Part shown: piece after piece, positions 10,218 to 19,673 of the stretch
Position numbering within the stretch: position 1 is the stretch's first letter
Layout of the letters: every line of letters begins with the position of its first letter
Origin: Prolixibacteraceae bacterium
GTDB taxonomy: Bacteria; Bacteroidota; Bacteroidia; Bacteroidales; Prolixibacteraceae
Assembly: GCA_019163175.1 (NCBI GenBank)
Contig: JAFLKN010000003.1
Span: 434,001-498,000, forward strand
Length of the DNA stretch: 64,000 nt
Direction: 5' to 3'
The notes under the pieces: generated by a model
Seen by the model: only the letters and a program-made list of their open reading frames with translations
Told to the model about the DNA's origin: nothing
The model's database searches: none
Position numbers and translations under genes: made by a program

Positions 10218-11866
10218 ATAACTTCGATACCTTTTTCGGCCAGCAATTCAAGGCTTAGATCCCTGAGTTTGTATTTCTGGATCTTTCCGCTGGCTGTCAT
10301 CGGGAATTCATTCACGAAGAAAATATATTGCGGAATTTTGTAGCGGGCAATTTTACCACGGCAGAATTCCTGAACAGCCTCTTCTGTCAATTCCTGACCG
10401 GCTTTAAGTTTAATAAAAGCCCCAACCTGTTCACCGTATTTTTGGCTTGGTACGCCAACCACTTCAACCGCCTCAACTTCAGGAATATTATACACGAAGT
10501 TTTCTATTTCGCGTGGGTAAATATTTTCGCCTCCACGGATAATCATGTCTTTGATTCGTCCGGTAATCCGGTAAAATCCGTCAGGAGTTTTAACAGCAAG
10601 ATCGCCCGAATGTAAAAAGCCATCTTTGTCAATCGCTCTGGCCGTAGCTTCCGGATTTTTATAATAGCCCTTCATAAGGTTGTAACCGCGGCAACAAATT
10701 TCGCCCTGTTCGCCCACCGGAGAATCTTCACCGGTTTCCGGATTCACGATTTTTACCTCCACATTTGGGAACTCGAAGCCAACGGTAGTTGCACGAACTT
10801 CGGGTGAATTGTGCGTGCGGGTGGCAGTCATTCCGGGCGAAGTTTCAGTGAGGCCATAAACAATAATGACGTCTTTCATGTGCATCTTATGCATGACCTG
10901 ATTCATGGTTTCAATTGGGCAAAGTGCACCAGCCATAATCCCGGTCCGCAATGAACTCAGATCGAACATATTGAACATGGGGTGATTCAACTCGGCAATA
11001 AACATGGTTGGGACGCCATATAATGCAGTACATTTTTCTTTCTCTACTGAAGCCAATACCATCAATGGGTCAAAATTTTCAACAATTACCATGGTACAGC
11101 CGTGCGTAATTACAGCACAAAGAGCCAACACGCATCCAAAACAATGAAACAGCGGAACACAAACCAGCAAGCGCTCTTTGTGCGTGTACTTCATACATTC
11201 GCCGGCAGCATAACCATTGTTTAGAATGTTGTGGTGGGTAAGCATAACACCCTTAGGAAATCCGGTTGTTCCGGAGGTATATTGCATGTTAACCACATCG
11301 TGGCAACTGATATTTTCTTTGATAAATTCCAACTCCATATCGTCGATGTGACTGCCCAACAAAATGAGTTCGGAAGTATTGTACATTCCACGATGTTTTT
11401 GCGGCCCGATGAAAATTACATTCTGAAGTTCAGGAAATTTTTCGCTTTTCAAATTACCACGCTGACTGGTTTTCAATTCAGGAACCAAATCAAAAATCAT
11501 GCTTACGTAGTCACTGTCGCGGAATCCGTCAACCAAACAAAGCGTATGAATGTCGGCATTCTGAAGCAGGTACTCCAGTTCAGCCGATTTATAATTGGTA
11601 TTGATGGTAACCAGAATTGCTCCGATTTTAGCTGTAGCAAACATGAAAGTGAGCCAGTCGGGCACATTATTCGCCCAGATTCCAACCTTATCGCCCGGAT
11701 TTACGCCGATGTATAACAAGCCTTTGGCCAACTGATCAACACGTTCGTTAAACTGCGCATAAGTAAAACGCAAATTTCGGTCGGCATAAACCATGAATTC
11801 GCGCTCGGGTGCTTCAATGGCATATTTTTCGAGTAATTCTCCCAGTGTAAAATCAAGTAATTGCAT
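10214..11866 (-). CDS. AMP-forming acyl-CoA synthetase (medium/long-chain fatty acid-CoA ligase-like)
   Basis: A 550-residue ANL-superfamily enzyme. I chose the ATG at 11866; the frame can only be extended to a TTG at 11893. Motifs in order: P-loop [12 protein letters not shown] near 192, [10 protein letters not shown] near 330, the adenylate-binding HSGDLA, the hinge [20 protein letters not shown], and the catalytic lysine in [11 protein letters not shown] near the end. It joins a carboxylic acid to CoA through an acyl-adenylate; chain length cannot be read from the sequence. It follows the XRE-cupin regulator gene by about 30 nt, a pairing I recall from other Bacteroidota, so the regulator probably controls it. 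Confidence 0.9.
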   Translation of the reverse strand: MQLLDFTLGELLEKYAIEAPEREFMVYADRNLRFTYAQFNERVDQLAKGLLYIGVNPGDKVGIWANNVPDWLTFMFATAKIGAILVTINTNYKSAELEYLLQNADIHTLCLVDGFRDSDYVSMIFDLVPELKTSQRGNLKSEKFPELQNVIFIGPQKHRGMYNTSELILLGSHIDDMELEFIKENISCHDVVNMQYTSGTTGFPKGVMLTHHNILNNGYAAGECMKYTHKERLLVCVPLFHCFGCVLALCAVITHGCTMVIVENFDPLMVLASVEKEKCTALYGVPTMFIAELNHPMFNMFDLSSLRTGIMAGALCPIETMNQVMHKMHMKDVIIVYGLTETSPGMTATRTHNSPEVRATTVGFEFPNVEVKIVNPETGEDSPVGEQGEICCRGYNLMKGYYKNPEATARAIDKDGFLHSGDLAVKTPDGFYRITGRIKDMIIRGGENIYPREIENFVYNIPEVEAVEVVGVPSQKYGEQVGAFIKLKAGQELTEEAVQEFCRGKIARYKIPQYIFFVNEFPMTASGKIQKYKLRDLSLELLAEKGIEVI

Positions 11867-11896
11867 GAAATCAGATTTTTCAGGATTGTACAAACA

Positions 11897-12472
11897 CTAA
11901 AATGGGGCATAAATAACTGCCAAAATCCTTGCCGACTGGTTGTTTCCGGCATGCACATTATGCAGAACAATAGAATCCAGGTAAATGCTGTCGCCTTTGG
12001 CTAGTTTGTAAATTTCCTTTCCGTAATTGATTTCGACTTCGCCTTCCAGTACATAAATAAATTCTTCCCCTTCGTGCGATGAAAGCATGTAGTCTGATTT
12101 GAGTCCGGGTTCAATGTCAACAATAAATGGTTCCATGTTGCGACCAGCCTTATCGAATGCAAGCGAGAAAAAGTTAAGATGTTCACGGGTCTCACTACTT
12201 TGCGAAGTAAACCGAACTCCTTTATGATGTTCGTCAGAACGAACTACAACTGGCCCGTAAGAATCACTGTCGTCGAGAAAAGTTCCTAAACGAACCCCCA
12301 AAGCCCGGGCAATTTTGATAAGCGGAGCAAGCGAAGGGACATTTCTTTCCTGTTCAATTTTGTCGATCAGGGAGATTTCCATTCCACTCCGTTCGGCCAA
12401 CTCTTCAATGCTGACCTTTTTCATTTCGCGAATTTGTTTAATCTTTTCACCTACGGTTTTCTCGGCTGCCAT
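11897..12472 (-). CDS. XRE-family transcriptional regulator with C-terminal cupin domain
   Basis: A 191-residue regulator starting at the ATG at 12472 (an earlier in-frame ATG at 12502 adds ten residues). Residues 5-65 form an XRE/Cro helix-turn-helix (IKQIREMKKVSIEELAERSG, then LIDKIEQE). Residues about 115-190 form a cupin barrel with the SHEGEEFIYVLEGEVEI motif; the His/Glu residues suggest a ligand- or metal-binding pocket. Such proteins sense a small effector and repress neighbouring genes. The acyl-CoA ligase lies directly downstream on the same strand, so the ligand may be a fatty-acid derivative (inference). Confidence 0.88.
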   Translation of the reverse strand: MAAEKTVGEKIKQIREMKKVSIEELAERSGMEISLIDKIEQERNVPSLAPLIKIARALGVRLGTFLDDSDSYGPVVVRSDEHHKGVRFTSQSSETREHLNFFSLAFDKAGRNMEPFIVDIEPGLKSDYMLSSHEGEEFIYVLEGEVEINYGKEIYKLAKGDSIYLDSIVLHNVHAGNNQSARILAVIYAPF

Positions 12473-12633
12473 AATCAGGGGGATTTTTAGAGAGTGATGC
12501 ACAAAATTAGATTTATTTTGGTCTCACACAAGCCTGAAACAATCGAAATTTAACTAATTTCTGAGGATAAATATTACGCTGTTAATCCGCTTGGAATAAG
12601 CTTTTTTTGAAGAATAATGGTTAAAATCAGTGA

Positions 12634-13245
12634 TTAGTTTTTTAGGGTACGCTTGCGGCTGAGATATTCAACACGCAACATAAGCAGGAGTAAAACTAAA
12701 ATACAAACTATTGCCCTCACCGAATAAATTGTTGCCAGAGTTCCCTTGCTCGACAAAAGCGACAGCACCGGAGCCAGCAACATGCCAATCCAAATCACGA
12801 ACGACTCACCGTTTTCGCGGGTTTTCCACAAACGGCTGATGACGGGGAAATAGGCAATTACCAGAATTCCCTGAGTTAAGGCGTGAGTTACAATGTGATT
12901 TTTTGTAACAACCCAAAAAAGTACAATCACCAGAACCGCCACGAGGCAACCTTTATCGAAACGGCTGAAACGGGTAGTGTGGTCGCCAAATAGATATATA
13001 GCTATCGAAACGATGGTTGTCAGCGCCAGATCGGTAGTGTTCAGAATATTATCGAGCAGGCTGAAATGATCTGATTTCATATAGGTAAGCAGGCTGATTC
13101 CAACGGCAATAGTGAAGAAGATCCACATGGCCAGGGCCGGCTTAATTTTTTGTTTGTAAGTGAGCCAGCAATACCAGCAGGTAATGGCCAGATTCAGCAC
13201 AGAAACGCTGCCAATAGATAGTTGCCGGATCAGATTTTCGTTCAT
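12634..13245 (-). CDS. Polytopic membrane protein of unknown function
   Basis: A 203-residue protein with about six to seven predicted transmembrane helices, beginning with QLSIGSVSVLNLAITCWYCW and including a WIFFTIAVGISLLTYMKS helix and a KTRENGESFVIWIGMLLAPV loop/helix near 140-160. It ends with a basic tail (LSRKRTLKN). I do not recognise the family. It is divergent from hydG, with 117 nt between the start codons, so the two may share control elements. Confidence 0.6.
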   Translation of the reverse strand: MNENLIRQLSIGSVSVLNLAITCWYCWLTYKQKIKPALAMWIFFTIAVGISLLTYMKSDHFSLLDNILNTTDLALTTIVSIAIYLFGDHTTRFSRFDKGCLVAVLVIVLFWVVTKNHIVTHALTQGILVIAYFPVISRLWKTRENGESFVIWIGMLLAPVLSLLSSKGTLATIYSVRAIVCILVLLLLMLRVEYLSRKRTLKN

Positions 13246-13304
13246 TTTGTAGTAGCCTGAAATTTGTTTTCGAAATGCAAGTATATCACAATATTCGAAA
13301 TTTT

Positions 13305-13339
13305 AATCATCAATTTTTAATGATTCGGTTGTACCTTTG
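13305..13339 (+). promoter_or_regulatory. Putative hydG promoter with inverted repeat
   Basis: TACCTTTG at 13332-13339 matches the -7 consensus TAnnTTTG and lies 23 nt before the hydG ATG. No TTG occurs at the expected -33 spacing. Just upstream, AATCAT (13305) and ATGATT (13320) form an inverted repeat with a 9-nt spacer at the place where an activator or repressor would bind. Confidence 0.45.
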
Positions 13340-13362
13340 ATATGAAATAACACTCCACCATC

Positions 13363-14748
13363 ATGTCGTCATTTATTAATGAAGTCGAAATAGCCCGGAT
13401 ACTGGAACAAAATCAAAAACCCGATCCGGCAAAAGTACGAGCTGTACTGAATAAGGCCAAAGAAATGAAAGGGCTCGATCTGGTAGACGTCGCTGTATTG
13501 TCCAACATCAGCGATCCCATGCAGTTGTTTGAGCTTTTCGAGGAAGCCAATCACATCAAGGAAAAGATTTACGGGAAACGGCTGGTTGTTTTTGCACCGC
13601 TCTATATTTCCAATCTCTGTAATAACGAATGTACTTACTGTGCTTTCAGGGCAAAAAATAAATTTTTGGTTCGACGGTCGCTTACACAGGATGAAATTAA
13701 ATTTGAATCCGAAATTTTAGTTAAGCAAGGGCATAAACGCGTTTTACTTGTTGCTGGAGAGTCGTATCCCAAGCAAGGATTTCAATACGTGATTGATTCG
13801 GTCGCTTCGGTTTATGAAGCTAAAGTGGGGAACGGAGAGATTCGTCGCGTAAATGTAAATGTTGCGCCGCTGGAGGTTGCAGAATTTAAATTACTGAAAG
13901 AGGCGAAAATCGGAACTTATCAGCTGTTTCAGGAAACCTATCACCACGAAACTTACCACAAAGTGCATGTTGGAGGCAAGAAGAAAGATTACGATTACAG
14001 GGTTACCGCATTACACCGGGCCATGGAAGCCGGAATTGATGATGTTGGAATCGGAGTCCTGTTCGGATTATATAATTTCCGATTCGAACTGCTGGCGCTG
14101 ATGCAACATATCCGCGAACTTGAAAAGGTTTTTGGGGTTGGTCCGCATACCATTAGCGTTCCGAGACTTGAACCTGCTACCGGATCAGATATTGCTTCGC
14201 ATCCGCCTTTTGCAGTTGCCGATCTCGATTTTCGCAAGATTGTGGCTATACTCAGACTCGCGGTTCCTTACACAGGCATCATAATGTCAACCCGCGAAAC
14301 AGCACAAATGCGACGCGAGACATTTGCTTTGGGCGTTTCACAAATTTCTGCCGGAAGCCGCACCAATCCCGGTGGATATACCGATTCGCTTCACGAAGAC
14401 GATGGCAGTCAATTCTGTTTAGGCGATCATCGTCCGCTCGACGAAGTAATTCGCGATGTAGCTGAAATGGGATATATTCCATCTTTCTGTACGGGCTGTT
14501 ATCGCTTGGGACGAACAGGACAGGATTTTATGGATCGCGCCAAACCGGGCGACATAAAAAATCACTGCGGGCCTAATGCCGTTTCTACGTTTATGGAATA
14601 CCTCATGGACTACGCCTCATACGAAACACGCCTGATTGGAGAAGATCTGATTGACGATGTAATAAACTCGATGGATGGAATTGCCCGCGAACGCGCCATC
14701 ATTTTGCTTGAAAAGGTCAAGAAAGGCAATCACGATATGTATTGCTGA
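13363..14748 (+). CDS. hydG: [FeFe]-hydrogenase maturase HydG (radical SAM tyrosine lyase)
   Basis: A 461-residue radical SAM enzyme that splits tyrosine into p-cresol and dehydroglycine and converts the latter to the CO and CN ligands of the H-cluster. The radical SAM cluster motif is CX3CX2C at Cys86/90/93 (CNNECTYC). The diagnostic HydG C-terminal cluster motif is complete: CX2CX22C at Cys376, Cys379 and Cys402, which separates it from ThiH. TGSDIASHPPF and SAGSRTNPGGY are also family signatures. It is followed, 302 nt later, by aspA. hydF is also in the window (59.1 kb); hydE and the hydrogenase itself are not. Confidence 0.97.
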   Translation: MSSFINEVEIARILEQNQKPDPAKVRAVLNKAKEMKGLDLVDVAVLSNISDPMQLFELFEEANHIKEKIYGKRLVVFAPLYISNLCNNECTYCAFRAKNKFLVRRSLTQDEIKFESEILVKQGHKRVLLVAGESYPKQGFQYVIDSVASVYEAKVGNGEIRRVNVNVAPLEVAEFKLLKEAKIGTYQLFQETYHHETYHKVHVGGKKKDYDYRVTALHRAMEAGIDDVGIGVLFGLYNFRFELLALMQHIRELEKVFGVGPHTISVPRLEPATGSDIASHPPFAVADLDFRKIVAILRLAVPYTGIIMSTRETAQMRRETFALGVSQISAGSRTNPGGYTDSLHEDDGSQFCLGDHRPLDEVIRDVAEMGYIPSFCTGCYRLGRTGQDFMDRAKPGDIKNHCGPNAVSTFMEYLMDYASYETRLIGEDLIDDVINSMDGIARERAIILLEKVKKGNHDMYC

Positions 14749-15050
14749 AAATTGCAAGAAAAGGAAAAGTTTGCAGTCACAGTAATCAGTTTTCAGAAAG
14801 AGGAAATGAGGAATGAGGAAAAGTTGTCAGTCGCTTAAGACAGCTTTCGGAAAGGGGAAATTTGCAGCTCATTTTATTACCTCGAAGTGGTTTAATCTGA
14901 ATAACCCCGGGTAAGGAGGAACGACACATCCCAGGGAATAGCAATGAATAGAAAACAAGGCGCATCCAAAAATGACTATTGAAAATGCAAAATTGTATGC
15001 GCCGCAAAGGAACCCACGATAAAATCGATTTTTAAAACATCTCTCCATAC
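14749..15050. other. hydG-aspA intergenic stretch
   Basis: No gene seen. It contains loosely repeated purine-rich tracts (14755-14872), a decayed copy of the CCCCGGGTAA/GGAGGAACGA intergenic repeat at about 14900-14945 (related to the element at 21.9 kb), and a GGCGCAT...ATGCGCC inverted repeat (14959-14965 and 14997-15003) shortly before aspA. Confidence 0.5.
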
Positions 15051-16448
15051 ATGACAACATACCGAACAGAAACCGATCTTTTGGGAACGAAAGAAATTCC
15101 AGCCGATGTTTTATGGGGAATCCATACTGCACGAGCGTTGGAGAATTTTCATATCTCCGGAAGGGCAGTTCATCCGGAATTAATAAAAGCATTTGGAGCT
15201 GTTAAACTGGCATGCCTGCAAACAAACCGTCAGCTTGGCTATTTTCCGGAACAACAAAAGGCCGATTCCATAACACAGGCTTGCACCGAAATGGCCGAAG
15301 GACTTTTGACGGAGCATGTTTTGGTGGATAGCTTGCAGGGAGGCGCCGGAACTTCGACCAACATGAATGTAAATGAAGTAATTTCCAACCGCGCACTCGA
15401 AATTTCAGGAAAAGAAAAGGGCGACTATTCGTTTATTTCTCCGCTTGGAGACATTAATCTGCACCAATCAACCAACGATACCTTTCCCACAGCGCTAAAA
15501 CTGGCAGCTATCCGGATGATCCGGCAGCTTGAACAATCGGTGCTTTTGCTACAGGAAGCATTTCAGGTTAAAGAAAAGGAATTTGCACACGTGGTGAAGA
15601 TTGGCCGCACCCAATTGCAAGATGCGGTTTTAACTACTTTGGGCCGGGAAATGGGCGCTTATGCAGAAGCCTTCAACCGCGATCGCTGGCGTTTCTCCAA
15701 ATGTGAAGAACGGCTGAGAGTGGTAAATCTGGGGGGAACGGCTATCGGAACCGGACTTGGAGCGCCCCGGCAATTCATATTCAGAGTAGTAGATAAACTT
15801 CGCGAAAATACCGGAATTGGATTTGCCCGTGCCGAAAATCTGATTGACAATACACAAAATGCTGACGTTTATGTTGAGGTTTCAGGAATGCTAAAAGCTT
15901 GCGCTGTTTCCATCCTGAAAATCAGTACTGATTTGCGGCTGATGTCGAGTGGCCCCGATGCCGGATTTGCGGAACTCCTACTTCCACAAAAACAGGCTGG
16001 TTCGTCGATTATGCCAGGAAAAGTGAACCCTGTAATTCCAGAAGCTGCTGGACAGGCTGCTATGCTGGCGATGGGCCATGATGTTGTTCTTGCACAGGCT
16101 GCCTCAGCCGGAAACCTGGAACTCAACCAGTTTATGCCGCTCATAGCTCATTCCTTGCTCGAAAGCATTGATTTATTAACGAATGCCAGTGCCATACTTC
16201 GGGTACATTGCGTTCAGGATTTGAAAGCCAATGAAGAGCAATGCCGCAAAAATGTCCTGAACTCAACAGCTTTAATCACGGCCGTAATTCCAATCGTTGG
16301 TTATGAAAAAGCCAGCGAAATTGTTAAGAAAGCTAAAGCGGAACAAATGACCATTCGCGATGCGATATTAAATTCAGGACTAATTAACGAACAGTTGTTG
16401 AATCAATTGATCAGCCCGGAAGCGGTTTGTCAGCTTGGATTCAACTGA
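15051..16448 (+). CDS. aspA: Aspartate ammonia-lyase
   Basis: A 465-residue member of the fumarase/aspartase superfamily. Seen are GGAGTSTNMNVNEV near 102, INLHQSTNDTFPTALK near 143, the conserved GRTQLQDAV near 187, and the catalytic loop signature SSIMPGKVNPVIPEA at about 318. The sequence favours aspartase over fumarase C through the TNMNVNEV and QDAVLTTLG forms. It deaminates L-aspartate to fumarate and ammonia in the cytoplasm. An aspA gene next to hydrogenase maturases is a recurrent arrangement in Bacteroidota, to my recollection, so a link to ammonia supply during H-cluster maturation is possible (inference). Confidence 0.9.
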   Translation: MTTYRTETDLLGTKEIPADVLWGIHTARALENFHISGRAVHPELIKAFGAVKLACLQTNRQLGYFPEQQKADSITQACTEMAEGLLTEHVLVDSLQGGAGTSTNMNVNEVISNRALEISGKEKGDYSFISPLGDINLHQSTNDTFPTALKLAAIRMIRQLEQSVLLLQEAFQVKEKEFAHVVKIGRTQLQDAVLTTLGREMGAYAEAFNRDRWRFSKCEERLRVVNLGGTAIGTGLGAPRQFIFRVVDKLRENTGIGFARAENLIDNTQNADVYVEVSGMLKACAVSILKISTDLRLMSSGPDAGFAELLLPQKQAGSSIMPGKVNPVIPEAAGQAAMLAMGHDVVLAQAASAGNLELNQFMPLIAHSLLESIDLLTNASAILRVHCVQDLKANEEQCRKNVLNSTALITAVIPIVGYEKASEIVKKAKAEQMTIRDAILNSGLINEQLLNQLISPEAVCQLGFN

Positions 16449-16496
16449 TTTAGAAGATCGTTATTTGTATTTATTCTAAATAATTGTTAACAGATT

Positions 16497-16525
16497 TTGT
16501 AATTTGAATTAATCTTATTAGTTTG
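16497..16525 (+). promoter_or_regulatory. Putative promoter of the small Cys/Lys-rich protein
   Basis: TTG at 16497 is followed after 18 nt by TTAGTTTG (16518-16525), one mismatch from TAnnTTTG. The ATG is 41 nt further on. Confidence 0.5.
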
Positions 16526-16565
16526 GCCAAAGAATTTAAATATTAACTACTTAAAAATTGATATC

Positions 16566-16757
16566 ATGAAAAAATTAGCAATGGTTTTAGCAGTAGCTTT
16601 CACTATGGGTTTAGCTGCATCAACTGTAACTGCATCAACAAAAGACGAAAAGAAAACTGACAAGAAAGAAACTTGTGCAAAAGCAACTGAATGTAGTAAA
16701 GACAAAAAAGCTTGCTGCTCATCAGAAAAAAAAGCTGAAGCTCCTGCAAAAAAATAA
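16566..16757 (+). CDS. Small exported Lys/Cys-rich protein
   Basis: A 63-residue protein with a clear signal peptide (cleavage near TASTK, residue 24). The mature part of about 40 residues is almost entirely Lys, Glu, Ala, Asp and Cys, with cysteines at 37, 43, 50 and 51 (CX5CX6CC). Its own promoter-like sequence and a strong terminator make this a real, independently expressed gene. Family unknown; metal binding or a disulfide-held peptide is possible but not shown. Confidence 0.7.
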   Translation: MKKLAMVLAVAFTMGLAASTVTASTKDEKKTDKKETCAKATECSKDKKACCSSEKKAEAPAKK

Positions 16758-16790
16758 GGAATAGAATTTCTTATTTAATTTGAGATAAAA

Positions 16791-16820
16791 CAAAAAAGAC
16801 CGGAAATTCCGGTCTTTTTT
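16791..16820. terminator. Bidirectional intrinsic terminator
   Basis: A near-perfect hairpin (AAAAAAGACCGGAA with its complement) flanked by A and T runs, between the small exported protein and the convergent aldo/keto reductase gene. Confidence 0.88.
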
Positions 16821-16838
16821 GTTTTATCTGATTTCATC

Positions 16839-17843
16839 TCAGCTTTCCTTCTTTTTAAAGTATTCCACTTTCCCTCCTTCAGCAATGTGTTTTACTTTGT
16901 CAATCAATGCTGATTTCTGCTCCTCCGTAAATTTACTAAAAGAATGTGCCAATGCGATTTTCTCCCGCATGAAGGTTGCATTCTCATTTCCTGAAATCAG
17001 GACAGAAACAGGGAGCGACCACACAAAATACATAGCTTCTTTGATGCTAAGGTAATTTGGAATCACCGGATCGTCAGTTGACCAGTTGGCTTGTTCTTTC
17101 TTCGAGAAGAATCGTCCGTCGGCCAGTGACTTAATCGCCAGAATTCCCATGTTCCTTTTTAATGCAGTGGGCATAACAATTTGCGTAAAACTAAAATACG
17201 ACTGATCCAACACATTTACAGGCATCAGCACCGTATCAAAAATGTCGCTTCCTTTGGTTCGTTCCAACATTCGGGCGTGTGCAAAAGGATTCTGATGCCC
17301 GGTAAATCCCAGGTATTTAATTTTTCCTTCGTCTTTGGCTTTCAGCAAAACATCAAGTACGCCAAGTTGTATCCGACTGTCGACATCGGATGGTGTCGAA
17401 ATGGCGTGAACCTGATACAAATCGAGATGATCGGTTTTAAGTCTTCGGAGTGTTCCTTCCAAATGTTCGGTAACTGTTTTGGCATCTTTTCCTGTCGATT
17501 TACTCATCAGAAAAACCAGGTCGCGGTAGTTGGGCGTAAGGTATTTGCCGTACCGGATCTCGCTGGTTCCGTTTCCGTAGCTTTCAGCCGTATCAAAAAA
17601 ACGAACGCCTCCTTCCAGCGCTGCTTCAATCACTTCCTGAGCATCACGCTCGGTGGTCCAGCCAATATGGTAGCCTCCCGTTCCAAGCATAGTTACATAG
17701 TGGTTCGTACGTCCAAGTTTTCGTTTCGGAAGGATTTCTCCCAGACGGTCTCTTTCGTTCTTGTCAGCATGAGCAACACCGGTTAGGGTTAAACCGGCCG
17801 TTACACCTGCAATCGATTTTAGAAACATTCTTCTGTCTGCCAT
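16839..17843 (-). CDS. Tat-exported aldo/keto reductase
   Basis: A 334-residue protein with a twin-arginine signal (DRRMFLKS at 3-10, then a hydrophobic stretch to VAHA). The rest is an aldo/keto reductase TIM barrel: FFDTAESYGNG near 83 (Asp and Tyr of the tetrad), the Lys in FLMSKS near 116, and His in YQVHAI near 147, with the DHLDLYQVH signature. The family reduces carbonyls with NAD(P)H. Tat export fits a protein that must fold with its cofactor before leaving the cytoplasm, although a periplasmic NADPH-dependent enzyme is unusual, so the true cofactor or electron donor is uncertain. Confidence 0.85.
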   Translation of the reverse strand: MADRRMFLKSIAGVTAGLTLTGVAHADKNERDRLGEILPKRKLGRTNHYVTMLGTGGYHIGWTTERDAQEVIEAALEGGVRFFDTAESYGNGTSEIRYGKYLTPNYRDLVFLMSKSTGKDAKTVTEHLEGTLRRLKTDHLDLYQVHAISTPSDVDSRIQLGVLDVLLKAKDEGKIKYLGFTGHQNPFAHARMLERTKGSDIFDTVLMPVNVLDQSYFSFTQIVMPTALKRNMGILAIKSLADGRFFSKKEQANWSTDDPVIPNYLSIKEAMYFVWSLPVSVLISGNENATFMREKIALAHSFSKFTEEQKSALIDKVKHIAEGGKVEYFKKKES

Positions 17844-18327
17844 AACTTTATTGCTTTTGAGGATGTAAAAGTTATGAATTTTTATCGAAAAAACCTAGCC
17901 GTGAATATATTACGAATCGGTAGGATATTCTGGTAATGGATTGCATGGTTAAGGATAACGAAGAATACAAGGTGTAGGTTGGCAGAAGCAATCGACAGGG
18001 AAAGGACTTGGTTTGGATCAGTTCATAGGCAGTTGGGGGTAAAAAGATGATTTATTTGTAATCAAGCTTTTTTGTCCTCAAGCCGGACAGGCTCTTCTTT
18101 TTCCAATCAATGAAAAGGAAGCAAAAATCTTGTCAAAACGAACCCTCCCCCGGGCGTTTTGACGGCCCCCGCACCCGCTCCGGATAAGGTAAATGCAAAG
18201 TTAACATGACTAGCTATCGCAAAGCCATGACTTGATCCACTGGAGCACAGACTTAAAGAATTGAAGGTTTATTTCTTATAGAACTTTGTTCAGAAAAAAA
18301 TTCACAACAACACTATGAAGTGATCTC
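17844..18327. other. Intergenic stretch with two palindromic repeats
   Basis: No gene seen. At 18068-18120 there is a degenerate copy of the TTTTGTCC..CAGCCGGAC.GGCT element that also occurs at 21.6 kb. Just downstream GTCAAAACG (18132) and CGTTTTGAC (18155) form a perfect 9-bp inverted repeat around a C/G-rich loop. The remaining sequence shows nothing recognisable. Confidence 0.55.
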
Positions 18328-19053
18328 TTACTCCTGAATTTCTATATTTTTTACGGAAGTCTTTTTGCGGAAATCCCATGGGATGTTGTAGTATATGGAA
18401 TAGGTAAAGTCGAGATTGAATCCTTTTTCGGCTTTGCCATAGCCGGGAATGAAATACACCGGAGGCATCCATAAATTTTTGTGATTGAACTTCACCTTTC
18501 CGCGAACAGTCCAGCCCATGTAAAAATTGCGAAAGATTTCGCCTTTTATTCCGAGGAGAAATTCGCCCCAATGCGCAAAATAATTTTGATTTCCGAATTG
18601 CCCGGTAACCGGCCCCCAGTAGGAGTCAATTGAATATTCATTTACGCGTTGTTTGGCCAGCGAAAATCCGTATCGAAGCCCGAAAAACAACACATCTTTA
18701 TCATTTTTATTTTCGGCCTGAAGAAAATTGTAGTCAATACCAATGCGCGAATAACTTCCCTGACCGGCATAATCGATGTAGTCGGTTTTTATTTTCATCA
18801 ACTCATAGCCCGATTCGAATGTAGGAAACCAATTCGGCCAGACTTCAAGGTCAGCAGAAAATTCAGAGCCATAGCGATTGCCTTTTGTCCATAAATCCTG
18901 AAAAGGACGTGTTACATCCATTCCCACACGAATTCCGCGCATGTGGATGTAATTGTCTTTCCTTTTGGGCTTCAGTTTCTTCTCCGGCTCCGTCTGTGCG
19001 TAACTAATTGTTGCCAGTAGCCAAAGGACTAAGGTAAAGCTTAATATTCTCAT
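18328..19053 (-). CDS. DUF6048-family exported protein, probable outer-membrane beta-barrel
   Basis: A 241-residue protein with a signal peptide (cleavage near SYAQ). The mature part has alternating aromatic strands (GIRVGMDVTRPFQDLW, FFGLRYGFSLAKQRV, FYMGWTVRGKVKF, YYNIPWDF), as expected for an outer-membrane barrel. I recognise the family as DUF6048. Its start overlaps the end of the DUF6452 lipoprotein gene by 50 nt, so the two are translationally coupled. Molecular function unknown. Confidence 0.75.
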   Translation of the reverse strand: MRILSFTLVLWLLATISYAQTEPEKKLKPKRKDNYIHMRGIRVGMDVTRPFQDLWTKGNRYGSEFSADLEVWPNWFPTFESGYELMKIKTDYIDYAGQGSYSRIGIDYNFLQAENKNDKDVLFFGLRYGFSLAKQRVNEYSIDSYWGPVTGQFGNQNYFAHWGEFLLGIKGEIFRNFYMGWTVRGKVKFNHKNLWMPPVYFIPGYGKAEKGFNLDFTYSIYYNIPWDFRKKTSVKNIEIQE

Positions 19054-19462
19054 TCCATTTTTGTGTTACCAGACTGTCAGTAATTGAGATAGAATCAATC
19101 CGGTTGTTCGTGTAATTAATTGATTTCAACTTAAATTCGAAATAAAAGCCGGATTCCATGGAAGCGTATTTCTGATAGGTGTCGTGAATAAACGTGACGG
19201 TGTCGGTTTTTGAGTCGAATGCAATCAGGTAACTGGTGGTATCATTCGACGACAAGGGCAATAATATTTTCTGAAGTACCGAGTCCTTCACCCACAAGTA
19301 TTCAAGTCCAATTCCGTAAATTGTAGTTTTAGGTGAAATGGCCTTTTTCGTTTCTGAGTTCAGAAAGGTAGCCTGAATAAGCGCCTGAGGCGGCACTTCA
19401 AACACTTCCTTACAAGCCGCAAAGGCAATCAGAGCAACGATTAGATACAAAAATCGCTTCAT
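19004..19462 (-). CDS. DUF6452-family lipoprotein
   Basis: A 152-residue lipoprotein (lipobox FAAC, Cys17). The mature part has predicted beta strands: IQATFLNSETKKAISPKTTI, then YGIGLE and LPLSSNDTTSYLI. These match the DUF6452 family, which I recall as a constant partner of DUF6048 in Bacteroidales. The 50-nt overlap with the downstream gene supports a two-component envelope complex. Function unknown. Confidence 0.75.
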   Translation of the reverse strand: MKRFLYLIVALIAFAACKEVFEVPPQALIQATFLNSETKKAISPKTTIYGIGLEYLWVKDSVLQKILLPLSSNDTTSYLIAFDSKTDTVTFIHDTYQKYASMESGFYFEFKLKSINYTNNRIDSISITDSLVTQKWNENIKLYLSPLATGNN

Positions 19463-19592
19463 TCAGTATAATTTTTTAACTGCGTAAAGGTAGAACTATT
19501 CAGGTTGAATCGAAAAACGGAAGTGCTTTTTTGCATGTACAAAAATCGGGTCGGGATAAACAACTGCGCAGGCAGGAGGGTGCTTTGCCCGA

Positions 19593-19621
19593 TTGCCATT
19601 CCCAAAATTTAGATATCTTTG
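19593..19621 (+). promoter_or_regulatory. lepA promoter
   Basis: TTG (19593-19595), an 18-nt spacer and TATCTTTG (19614-19621) match the Bacteroidota housekeeping promoter exactly. The start codon is 52 nt downstream. Confidence 0.65.
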
Positions 19622-19673
19622 CGCAAAATCCGACAGGAGTATTTGATTAATAAGGTTTTTAGATTTTTTAGGG

